This document shows positions 27,901 to 40,976 of a DNA stretch of 64,000 nucleotides, piece by piece (position 1 is the stretch's first letter; every line of letters starts with the position of its first letter). The stretch is taken from the NCBI GenBank assembly GCA_020796225.1, contig CM036753.1, forward strand, positions 4,548,501 to 4,612,500. Reading direction: 5' to 3'. Both the position numbers and the translations under genes were made by a program. The stretch comes from Arion vulgaris. Taxonomy: Eukaryota > Mollusca > Gastropoda > Stylommatophora > Arionidae. The notes beneath the pieces were generated by a model that saw only the letters and a list, made by a program, of their open reading frames with translations, ran no database searches and was not told the origin of the DNA.

Positions 27901-30900
27901 CACTTGTTCTTTACAACTTTTCTATGGGATTCTTTCATAAATAACTTTCAAAGTTTCTCTACGTTTAAGTCAACAAATAGCCAACTAAACCATTTTATGC
28001 ATATATATTTTTGTCCTACACCAAATCTTCTTCTTTCTTCTTTTGTCGTCACACTGCTACCGGGTTGTTGCCCAGTGTCGTGGTTTTCGTTTTTGTCTTG
28101 CGCTGTTCTGGTGGCTTGTGTGATTGTTATCTTTGCTCTTTTCACAGGATGCTGCCACGCCATCTAACCATCTTTTCCGTGGTCTTCCTCTTGCCTTCTT
28201 TCCCGATGTTCTGTTGTAGAAGACTCTGTATACTGTGGAGTTTGGATGCATTCTTATTAAGTGGCCAAACCACTTCATTCTTTGTTTATCTATATAATTC
28301 AAGCACGGTTTTGTGCCAACTTTCTTCTTATGCTGATGTTGGTGATTCTGTCTTTTCTTGTGTTGTTGGTAACTTTTCTCAGGCAACGCATTTCACATGT
28401 AGTTATTTTTTGTGACTGCGCTTTGCTCAATGTCCATGTTTGGCTCTGGTAACACAAAGTAGGTATAAAAATGCTGTTGATCATTTGTTTCTTAGCTGCC
28501 TGTGAAATTTTTTGGGTGCCTTAACAATGGGGCTAGCTGGTAGGTTACAGCATTTGCTTTTGTACTCTAGCCTCTATCTCTCTATCTAGTTTTCCGTCTT
28601 CTGTGAATATGTTTCCTAAGTATTTGAATTCTTTCACTTGGTTTATTTTATTGACATGGATGTCTAGATTATTATGTTTTCTTCCCATATTCATTATTTC
28701 TGTTTTAGTGTTGTTGATTTTCATGTCATGTTTCACACAATTATTGTTCAAAGTGTCAATATGATGTTGTAGATCTTGTTCATTTTGATGTATCAGGCAC
28801 TGATCATCTGCAAAAAGCAGTTCATTTATTTCATCATTATCTGAATTCGACTCTTGAGTTATTTTATCCATATATGCGATAAAGAGTAGTGGTGAAAGGA
28901 CACAACCTTGTCTAACACCTGATGTAATGGAGAACCAGTCGGTCATTCCTTCTGTAGTTCTTACTGTACTCTGGCTATCTTGATATAAGGCCATGATGTT
29001 ACCTAATAGTTGTCCTTGGACGCCATATTCTTCAAGGATCTTCCATAGTTTGCACCTGTTTACTCTATCAAATGCCTTTTCTTGGTCTATAAATATAAGC
29101 TGTTTACTTTGATTGTATTCAATTGTTTGTTCGCAGATCTGTCTTAGTGTAAATATTGCGTCTGTGCAGCTCTTACCCTCCTAAACCCAAACTGGCTATT
29201 GCTTAACTGGGGCTCTAATATATGTCTTGCTCTTCGCTCCAATATTTTTGCAAACATTTTTCCTATTTGGCTCAAAAGAGAGATACCCCTGTATGTTTCA
29301 CATTCTCTTTTGTCTCCTTTGTTCTTCCATATTGGGACTATCATTAGATCGAATAGTAATGGCGGTGTGAGCAGTATTCATTAGCACTAGGAGTGCTTCA
29401 GAATGTTTTATTAGTGTGTTTTCCTTAACATCAAGTGTTCAAACAAGGATGAATCTACGACAGGTCCAGCAAACCGGTAGAGGATTTGTTTGTTCAAACC
29501 CCATTGCTCAGGAATTGTGGGGAATACTTAGGAAGAAACGCGGTAACAACGGCGCTCAAAGCAAACACACAATAACAAAGCCGGTGGAAGTAGCACCAAC
29601 ACAGAACACAGCAATACGTAAAACACCAGAGTTTAGGATAGCAACGTGGAATATTTGTGGATTAGGAGATAAAACAACAGAGATAGTAGAATATATGATC
29701 CAGCATAAAATCACAATCATGGGAGTAGCCGACACTAGAAGAAAAGGACAGGGTATTACACCAAATAACTGTAATTAAATGAATTTTTGAAAAAAGTCAA
29801 TTTTGTTAACACGTATATTTTGCTGTTTGCATGGAAGTCAGAATTCATGTTATTTATTACTACAAGTTTACTGATATTTCAATTTGCCCATGTGGTGCGG
29901 GGCCCGCAAGGGAAGCAAAGAATAGTACCACTGCAACCTACAATGCATGTCGTAAGAGGCGACTGATGTAGGCACTAGGGATGCTACCCTAGTAAATAAA
30001 AAGGAGAAATCAGATGTGCTGGCCTACTTGTAGGCGCATAATTGGCACAGCTTACAATCACTCTTAGGCTCAGATCACATACAAGTCACACAGAGTGGTT
30101 GGCAAGTGGTCGATATGGAGTGTTCGAAGAAGAATAAGAAGATATTTCAATTCATTGTTGTATTTGGCAACCCTCATTTGATTTTAAAGTTAATATTTAC
30201 TTACAGCAAAGAACTTAAGAGGTGGAATATATGAATTCAATACACTATACACTCATGACAAAAGATATTAACATTTTGATGGCAATAGAATGTTATGTAC
30301 AATAATTAAAAATAGATTGCAAATAGATTAGTGTTAATTGTACAAATCTACAAAGCATTGATTTTAAACAAGCACTAATGTGTGCAAACATATTGTTCAA
30401 CGATTTATAACGGAACAAAACAACATTAAGAATCAGTAACATGTCAGGATTGAAGTACTGTCTGTATCAAATATCAACATTACTCAGATACAATTTTGTT
30501 ACAAATTACTTAGCTTGACAATGAATGGACACATTATTGCTAGAATTTCTAAGCTACAGCTATCACCAAATTGGTGCAGAAAAGGTGCAATTGCAAGGTT
30601 TGTGCAAGTAAACAAAACAATTTACAGAAACAAAATAATGTGCATATCAAAGTAAATGAAGTTGCAATTTTTGATGTTCAAATTTGCAATAAAATGTCGG
30701 GAAGTTTTCTGAGATTACAACTTTGAAAAACAAACAGGCTTAATGAGAAAAGAAAACTTCTAACTCAGGGAATGAATCTCCATAAGTTTTATAGTACACA
30801 GAGACATATTTAAAAAAAAATAGTTTACAGGCGTTTAACATTCCGAAACAGATTCCAATGTGTACAATTATTAACAAGGCATCAACTTATGTGAGGGTGA

Positions 30901-33900
30901 AAACGATGCAGAAAGGTTGGGGTACCAGTAAGTGAATAAACAATGAAAAACTATAAAAAGATTTTTCATTTTAGAAATGAGCTCAAAGAGGGTCAATGCT
31001 TGTATTTTTATTTATTTATTTGTTTTTATCTTTTAAAAATGTGATTTGCTAAAAATATTGATTTTCTTTATATTTGTTCATTTACAAAACTGCATTGGAT
31101 GGTCTTTTCATATTTCTACATAAATTATCAATCTAAAAATAGTAAAAGAGTTATTGAAAGAATAGAGATCTCTTCTATAAACAATTGATTTCTTTGTACA
31201 CAGTTATGCAATTTACTATGAGTCATGTTATAAGTCACTGACGACATGAAGAGAATATATATGGCCTTTTCGTCTTTACAGACGGTTAATTGGCAAGTGT
31301 TTTACTGTGACAACTTCTGAGTTTGCATTTCTCTCTCTCAATTTTCAGCTCATCTCCAAACTTTTTTCAAAAGATTCTGTACCTTTGCATAATGTTGTTT
31401 TCCCCATAACTCGGTCATCAGCTAGTTTTTCCTATTTGTTGGGACCAGTAGATTCTTCATTGAGGCCTTGCAGACAATCTTATATCTGAGTAGTGGTCTG
31501 CCTTGGTGCCTCTTCCCTTCTGCAAGTTCACAGAACAACACTTGTGGTATGCGGCTATTGTCCATTCTTCTCACTCGCTATAGCCATTTTAGTTTTCTAC
31601 TGCTGGGCATGCCCATGACGGAAAGAAAGTTTGCACATTGCAGTACTTCAGAGTTGGTTATCTTGTCATACCACTTGATTTTCATAATCTTGCATAGACA
31701 TCAAAGGTGAAAAATGTTCAGTTCTCTCTTGTGTCTTGTAGACCTAGCCATGTTTCTGAGCCATATAGTAAAGAGCTAATTACACAGGCTCAATATATTT
31801 GAACCATTGTCTGCAATGTTAATATTGTGTTGTTCCCCGCTCTCTTGGATAGTTTGCCAAATGTAATAGCCGCACTAACTATTCGAGCGTTGAAGAGAAT
31901 ATAGATTAATAATTAATGCTAACATGAATTTGAAAGACTGATTAATGTTAAATTCTCTTTTAAGATCCAAATTATTTGATGGAGAAATTGAAAATAAGAC
32001 AATACATTAATTATACAGAAAAAAAACCTTTACTAAGATGTGAACAATTACTGAATGCATATAAGGAAAGTTCCTAATATAATAGGTCTTCCTGCAATAG
32101 TGTTTTCTCTGTTTCTAGAATTATGCTAAATAATAGATATAAGGTGGAATACAATTACACTGGATACTAGATAAGAATAAAACATTTAATAAGAAGTGAT
32201 GAGTGAAATAGTTTTTTAAAGTACATTTTAGACAGAATTAAGATATCAACAAAAATGTCTTTATTGTGAATGGGGCATGCACAGAAGTATCTAATCACAT
32301 TGAATAAATATCGTTCTCAAAAGTAACAATTAGGCACCAAGAAAAAAGGCAGAGTTGTGAAAGCTGTTTGCTTGCTGACTTTAATTTATCTAAGGCATCT
32401 ATGATCACTGAGCAACACTATAAAAGAACAGAAATAGACTTCAAAGTTGTGTTCTTGCATGAATTTCAAAAAAGCAAATTTCAAAATGTAAACAATGAGT
32501 CGGAATTTTAAAATCAATTGGCGTAAAAACTTTACTCTAAAAAAAGTTACTCTACAGTCAGTAGCTTCAAATCCTGAACAAGAATACTGACTTTTACTAT
32601 TACCCAAATCACCACAGACATCTTCCTTCTCAAGATAGTCAAGTATGTCTTTATATGAACCAGTAATCATATCATATAGAAGATCAGGAATGTTCCATGA
32701 GTAAGCTTTCATTTCTTCAACAGCTTGACATGCTTCCTACATTCACAGATAACAAAATAATTACTATAATTAACGAACACCAGCTATAAGTGTCTTCTCG
32801 GTTTAAATTCGATGTCTTAAAGAGTTTAGGTTTAGTTATGTTGAGTTTAGTTGTCAGATCATCGGATCATCATCACTACACATCAAACCAATTAGTCCAT
32901 AAGTGATCAGAGCTTTTTCTCAGTATGTCTCTCAGCTTGTGGCGACAAACACCACTGGTTCTCTGTTGGTTTACTATTCTTCTTTGGCTACCGGTATAGT
33001 GCTCTTGTTTAGCTACACCACATTTGACTTGGTATTCTTGCAGCCTGATTAGGGTTGTATATTCACTACTATTACTTGAATCATGTATACATCCTCTCTC
33101 TCTAGGGAATTTAGAATACTAGCCTGGTCCCTTGCTCTCCAGCTTTATTTAGAGCAGCCATACCTGCAAGCCTATCAGCCCGTTCATTTCCCCTTACACC
33201 TGCATGCCTTGGCATAAAAATAAAATTGGGTTTTGTCAGCCTAGACCTCCTCAGCGACTCTAACCATTGTCTCCTAGCCCAGCCTGTTTCAATTCTCCTG
33301 AGCATACGCATCGTGTCACTGAGAAAACATGCATGTATAAAAAAAAGTATGTGACTCCAGCCAGACCATCGTCTTATTTTACTGATTTACACATGATTTT
33401 CATAGTGAGACTGCTTGCAGCACACATCTCCTTAGTTATACAATTATAATAACAGTACAACATGTGTATTCTCCTTCAAGCATGTATTAGCACTACATAT
33501 AGATACTGTAGATTTAAGAATCTATGGGCTTGTCTGGAGTGCTGTGGTGATGATCCTCACTAATCACAAATCCCTAATTTCAATCTCTCACAATGTACAA
33601 TGTCTTGTTATTTAAATGAACATTAAAGTCAGCGTTTCCTATGAAGTATATTTAATATTTACTTATTGTTTATCCAGTTTTTCATGGCATGCTAGAGTAT
33701 ATTTGATCTAGTTATCATAATTTATACATTTTTTGTTGCTCAAACTCATACCTTCCAATAAACCAGATAACATGCATTCTATGTAAGTAAAGGAATCCTT
33801 TCATACCTAGTGGTATATAGGGCAATACAGTGTTAGGTCTGTATTTTTCATTGACCGTCGGCACACGATAGGTGATGTGGTCAGCATCACACCGGCCCTG

Positions 33901-36900
33901 CATTCTATGACTAAAGATAATTAATGGTAACTCTTACCTCCTTGTCATTGCTTTGGAAAGCTGACTGTATTTTATTCTGGAACTGATAGCTCATCCATAC
34001 AGCACTATAATAAATGTCGTTCTTGAAAGACAGTTCAAACACAAAATAAGAGGACTTTTGGCATTGCTTTATGTATCGTCCAAGCTTCAAGTTGACATAG
34101 TTGATAACATCTAGTTGCTGAACAGAGCTGCAGCCAGCTGTGTATGACATATAGACCTCCTGAACTTGACTAACATACCTGAGAGAATTTTAATCAAACT
34201 GAATAACATCTTTGAAATGAGTATGAATTTATGAAGTTTAACTACAAGCTTTTGAAAAGTGACACCATATTATTATATATGCATACAGTAGATATGTAAG
34301 AGACAAAATATGTCAGTGTTATTGGCTTTATATTCTTCTTCTTCTCTTCCTCCATTACACCTCAATGAGGCATTGGGGAGATATGTAAGGATCTTCTGTG
34401 CACCTTGTCTAATGCACTTTGTAAGTTATTTATTTCTCTAAAGTTGTTCATAATGCTATCACTCCATCTTTTGCATGATCATCCTCTTACTCTGTATTTA
34501 TTTTAATGTCTGCTTCCAGTTATGAATACAGCTGAACATAATTTAGTTTAGTGTCAATAGACAATGGACACTCATCTTGGATAACAATTATGAATAATTT
34601 TATCGTGTGAATTCAGTGTGAACACCTACAATTCATTGCAAAATAGTTTCGATCTTGTTTAGTCTTCGACTTATAAAAGTTCATAGTGTGTTCAGATCAT
34701 AGAACATACAGAAAGTACAATTAAGATAATGTAATCCAAATTCTGGTGTAAAATTTATTCACTGCAAATAAGAAAAGACATCTAACAAGATGACTAAATA
34801 TGTCTAGTCTTAACTAAAATGGTGGTTTCAGACCATAATTCAAATGAATATTTTAAAAATACCATGATAAACTGCAGCAGCATATATAAACTTGTATCCA
34901 TGCAGCTGGTGATATTGCACTATTTATTTTTAATCCAAAGAATTATATTATTTTCTTTTTATGTTGCTGCTTTAACTGATTCAAAGTACCAGGTTTTCAC
35001 TGAGAATTATTTAATTTTACTTATTGTTTACCATTTTAGTTAAATAAATATTTTTCTAAATATAATTTATAATTTTTGTTGCTAAAACTATATTCAATTA
35101 AAAGATAAATGATTGTATGTAAGTAAAATCCTTTACTGTATAAGGAAAATATAATTGTATTGTATTGACTCGACATAGTATGATCACATAAATTGCATGC
35201 TAACTAAAATTAATTAATTGGAACCTACACTCCTTGTCATTCTTGGGCTACTGTATTTATTTGGAATAAGTCATATACAGCACTTATATAAGTTCCATTT
35301 GAAAAAATAACACAAAATAAAAGATTTTGGCATTGCTTTATGGTCTAAGCTTAACTGTTGATAAATCTAGTCAACAGACTGCACACTTGTATGAAATTAT
35401 ACCTCTAATTGACAACATCCTGAAGATTTTAAATCACTGAATAACATCTTGAATGCTCATAATTTATAATTTTAACACATTTTAAAAGTGAAATATTATA
35501 ATATGTACAGTAGATATAAGAACTAAAATATGTACAGTCCTAACTAGCAACTTATACTTCCCCTCCAATAACTAATGAGGTTCTGTGAATACTTCTTCTT
35601 TTGCAACCTTCTAATGCACTTTGTAACGTTTTTATTCCTAAGGGTTGAAACTTACTACTGCATGTCATCCTTACTTTATTTAATAATTTCGCGTCATTTA
35701 AAACACTGACAAATTTGTGTCAAAATCAATGGACACTATCTTCGACAATATGAAAATTCTAATTTTCATGACACCTACAATTCTGTAGCTAAAATAGTTT
35801 CGATCTGTTAGCTGATAAAAAGTTCATGTTGTCGATCATGAAATACAGAAATTTACATTACATATGTAACGAAATCTGTTAAATTTTTCACTGAATTAGA
35901 AAGACATCAACAAGGTTTGTTATCAAAGTTAGTCTTACTAAATGGTTTTCAGACGAAAATAAATCAATAGTTAAAATAATAAACTCACGCATATATAACT
36001 TGTATCCAGCAGCGGTTAGCCTATTATTTAATCAAGAATATATTACATGTTCTCTATTTCAGCTTAAGGGCCTTTGTGGCTAAGATGTTTGTCTTATGTC
36101 CTGAAGGCTGTTGGTTTGAATCCAGACTGAGTTGTTCTGCTGATAAGTTAATTTTTTTTCCAGAGATCCCTAGGATTGTTGCCAAAGATATGGAGTTCAT
36201 GCTTTGTACAATACTTTTGGCATGTAGTGTGCTATTTCTGTGGAAATGGACTAAGCCATATGGTAAAACTAGGTGCAATGAAGTCAATACTTCATCTCTA
36301 AACTCTTTTATTTTCTGTATATATTTTCAGCAAAAATGTAATCAAAGTTCCCATGCAACACAAAATGAAAACGTATAGTGGCATTTATGATATATGAGCA
36401 CTCTATTTCTAATACCCACCAGCACATTAGATTGTTCTGTATTTGAATGGCAGTAATAACTTGATCAGTGTATTGCAGGACAACAGATGACTGACACATA
36501 CCAGAACAGACCTGGATAATAATAACATTTCAACATCATTGTCGGCAGTATTTTTATGCTAATAAAATAGCACGAAGGTCTAGTTTTATAAAATATATTG
36601 AATAATATGCATTTAGAATAAACATACATTTCACATATACATATAATAATTTTATTAACTATACTTTTTCATTGAGAGCTGTGATAGTGCATCGGCATCT
36701 TAGGCATGTCGCCCAGGTTCAATTCCACAGTGGGAGTAGAATTTTATCAAGTTGTAGCGACTTTCAAGTCAACCAAGCCTTAACTAAATCAGAAAAGCAC
36801 TGGGAAGTAGAGGTGGCCGATGTGATGTTGACCAAAACTCCAGAATCTGTTGATGGTGAATTTTTTTAAAACAGGCCTAAAATTTGATTTCCCAATATAC

Positions 36901-39900
36901 CTCATGGTATGAAAGAAGGTTTCCTTTACTTTACTACTTCTTCATGGTGGTCTCTATGGCATAGAGTCATGGTGTCCACCACTTGCTCCAAATGTACTCA
37001 GTTCATTGTCAGCAATCAGGATATTTTTCCAGTGATCAATTCCTAATCTCAATGTGAGATCGAATTCCTAGTCCTATCAGAGATGGATGAAAAAAATGTA
37101 GAACCTATGTTCAAGCTGGGCACATTAAATAGTCTGTAGTGGTTGAAAATCAATAGAAGTAGGCTGTAAAGCGACTGTCTGAGAAAAATGTCCCCAAAAT
37201 TAAAACTCCGGTAAGATTATCACCCCCTTTAAAATTACATTGGAGACACTTGCCAGTGCTATGGGGTTTGTGCACTGCCACTGAGATATTGGTGTGTAAG
37301 AAGGAGATTGGAGCACACATACTTATTCACCGAGGTGTAATGATGATGGTTCTATCAATCAATCAATCACAAATCAATATACTTCATATTTCCTACACCT
37401 GGTTCAGATAATAATGATTGTCAACAAGTTATCCATAGTGCACTTTATAAATTCTGCTGCTGACTTTCTTCCACACCATAATATAAACTATCCAGTATAT
37501 TTCCTCATTGCTATTCTCTCTCTCTTTTCAGTAATTTTTATTCTTGTCAGTTTCATAATATGCTCCAGATACTATGCTTTCTGATATGTGTAATAATCTT
37601 TCTTTGCAAACTTTCCTGAAGCAATTCCTTGGGCTTTTTTTCACTGAGATCTACCATGAAACTTGTTTATTGAATGTCTATGATTTAACTCCAAGTCTTA
37701 TAACAAACAATGCAAGAATGAAGAGCTTTTATTATTACCTTTACTGACAATGATTTTATGAAAATAAAGATAACATTTATTGCTTGTTTTGCCAGAACTA
37801 TACTGTTCTTTACTTTCTAAGCTGAATTTCTGTTCAAGTCTTACTATCTTCTTCTTTTGCTGCAACACTGTTTCCAGGTTGTTGTCCTATGTTGTGGTTT
37901 TCTGTTTTTGTCTTGTACTGCTCTAGTGGCTTTGGGGATAGCTATTTTTGTTTTTTGACAGGATTCTGTTATGCCATCTTTTTCATGGTCGTCCTCTCGC
38001 CTTCTTTCCTGATATTCTGTCATAGAAGACTGTATAAAGTGGCCGAACTACTTCATTCTTTGTTTCTCAATGTAATTCAAGCAAGGTTCTGTCCCAACTT
38101 TCTTTCTATGTTGATTACAGAGTCATTAGATAATTAAAATGACAATATATTAATAGTTTCTAGTTATCTGTGTGCTGCAAACTAGTGAATGAATTATGTT
38201 TCTTAGAGACTATCACAATTTCTGTCTTTTTGATATCAACATCTCCTTGCATGACATCATAGTTTCAGAATGGTCTGACTTGTGAAGGAAAAAATGGATG
38301 ACTTAAGGCTTGTCATGATTGCATAAGCAGATATCAATATTCATTATTTTTTTGATAGCTTCTCATTCTTTATTATTTACAAATTTATTATGAAAAAACT
38401 AAATTGCTGATATTATGTGTTTTAGTAAATATTTCCTGCAGGTTAGTTACAGATCTTTGGAAGCATAAAAAAACTGACAGTAATTAAAGAACAGCTTATA
38501 AATCTGAATGTTGAGAATTATATTACAAAATAATAAGTGTATTATTTCAACATACAAGCCAATACATTAACAAGACAAATTTACCGCAGGAAGACTTGAC
38601 TGAGCAGGAATTTGGCACTGGTCTGTTAAAGCATTATCAAGGGAATTCAGTTGATTATTCACAAAGTTGCTGATGTTGCAGTTTTTCAAGTAATGTCGAG
38701 CTGAGAGTGCTTGATCAGCACATGTTCTAAACAAAAACAGATTATAGTATAGCATGAATATAGAGTTAAGGGAAGTAGTTTGTTGTGATTGTTATACTTT
38801 GATATCCATGTTTTTTTTTCAGACGCAATTTGATACATATATTGACATGGTTAAAATCTACATATTTGAATTCAGAATGCTCACATTGGTTTTCACTTAG
38901 TTTAAAGTATTAGTAGCAGAGCACTTACACACCAACTCTAGTGACAACTCTAGTGACAGCTTGACTTTCTTTTCCAACTGTAAAGAAAGACTTTTTACCT
39001 ACTTTCAGTTGAGTATATCGGGGAATCAAACATACCTAGAATTGGACACTATATATTAAACTGTTGAGCCCAGTGTACTACCACTGTTCTATGTGAATTC
39101 TCCTAGCATTCTAGCAAGATACATTATATAAATGAAATTGTGAAATTGTTAAAATATTCAAGGACAGAGTAAATACTATACATATGAATAATGCTCATTA
39201 TAATCTATATGTTCAACAAATGAGAAAAGAAGAATCCAAATGACAGAGATGAAGAGTTTACAATTAATTCTAAATGTTACAAGAATATATAAGATCATAA
39301 ACAACAAAACAGAAGAAGAGTGGGATCCTTGCCAGTACTACAATTTATTTTATAAAAAAACAAAAGGTCAAATGGTTAGGACACATATCAAGGTTACCAC
39401 AAGACAATCTCCCTCAAAGAACACTAGCACTCAGATACAACAGCAAGGGATCCAGAGGATGACCACATAAACAATGGATCCATGGAATATCCGAGGCACT
39501 AAATACCACCATGTACAAAGCGCATAGGGAGGCTCACTCCAGGTGTTTCTTTTTTTTTTTACTGACGCCGAAAGGCAAAACAGGAATAGAGAATAGATAG
39601 AAATAGATAGATAACCTATATGACCTTTTTAAGCAATACTCAGAATACCAGCAGCGATTATATAATGATAATCTTAATTTACATGAATTTGTTATCATGC
39701 TTCATGCTGTAATAAATTGTAAAAAATCAAACAAATTAAAAACAATAGTATATTTGAATGAAGTGAGATAAAAAAAAATAAAAAAATAAATAAATGTTAC
39801 AACATATGACACCTATTTTATGTTCCACACTAGACAAATTAGTAACAACATTATTTTTGAAGCAACTTTGATATATTTTGTACACATACACACATTTTAC

Positions 39901-40944
39901 TTAATACTAAGATATTACAATGATAGGGTTCCTGTGCAGCAAATTTTAGAGTGTGCCTATATTGCTTATAAAAAAATACATGACTTAGTTTACTCTTTCT
40001 ATCTTTCTATATAATGTGCTGATGTAATGAAAATGAATTAATGACTTGTGTGTATTGAAAAAGAACATGAATAATTTATCCTTGTATCAAGACTTGAGTT
40101 TTGTGAACTGAAGTTAATATTTGTTTAACTTAAATATTCATTGAAACACTTTATATTTCAATCTTAAACATGCTTTACAGAAAGAGTACATCACAGCAAA
40201 AATGTAATGAGGACCTTTCATCAGTTTCAACTTCTAATAAGTTAGTTTATATTATTGTCTACTGAATGTGAACACACTTACCCACAGTCTCTGTCAGACC
40301 CATTCTTTGCTAGTTCTCCATAAGCTTCATAAATGTTAATGATGCCATCGAAGATATGTCCTGAGCACAAATGCTTTTGTTCAGTAAAGTAATCAACCAG
40401 ACTCATTTCTGGGCACTCATCATCACTGCAGTAATTACCCGCAATGGAAGAATAGAAATTAAGCACCATTTCCAAACTAACTTTGCCTTCCTCTGAGCAT
40501 GTTCCACTGGCAATCAGGGTATTTACACTGTCTATTGTTTCTTGTAGCACTCTGTAGATACATGCAATTTACATTTCATAATCAGCAAGAAGTGAAAGAT
40601 TACTACTTTTTCATATCCTTTAATCTTCAACAACTATGGTTGCACCATTATCCTATTAACTGTTTTAAAAATGTATTTTATCTTCTTTGAAACATATACA
40701 ATATTCAGAAAAATTTAGTATTTCTTTTAAGATGGACAGAATGTACTCTTTGCCTTTGAAGATCAAATACTGCAAAATGTTTAACTTTAAATTGGTACCA
40801 ATTATCAAGCCACTAGTAATTGAAAAATTACAAAGCAAACACACACATTATGGTAATCGTCAGATTTACCAGTCAGCCTTTATAAGATTATATATATATA
40901 TATATACCTTTTATATTTTATATTTTAAAATTATATATATTATT

Positions 40945-40976
<32 letters not shown>

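Noticed and set aside
28011..28415. Plus-strand frame of 134 codons with hydrophobic runs
   Set aside because: It is the antisense of the LINE family K C-terminus.
35230..35410. A second functional copy of exon 33938-34178
   Set aside because: Many frame-breaking deletions and no usable donor or acceptor; treated as a duplicate relic or assembly artefact.
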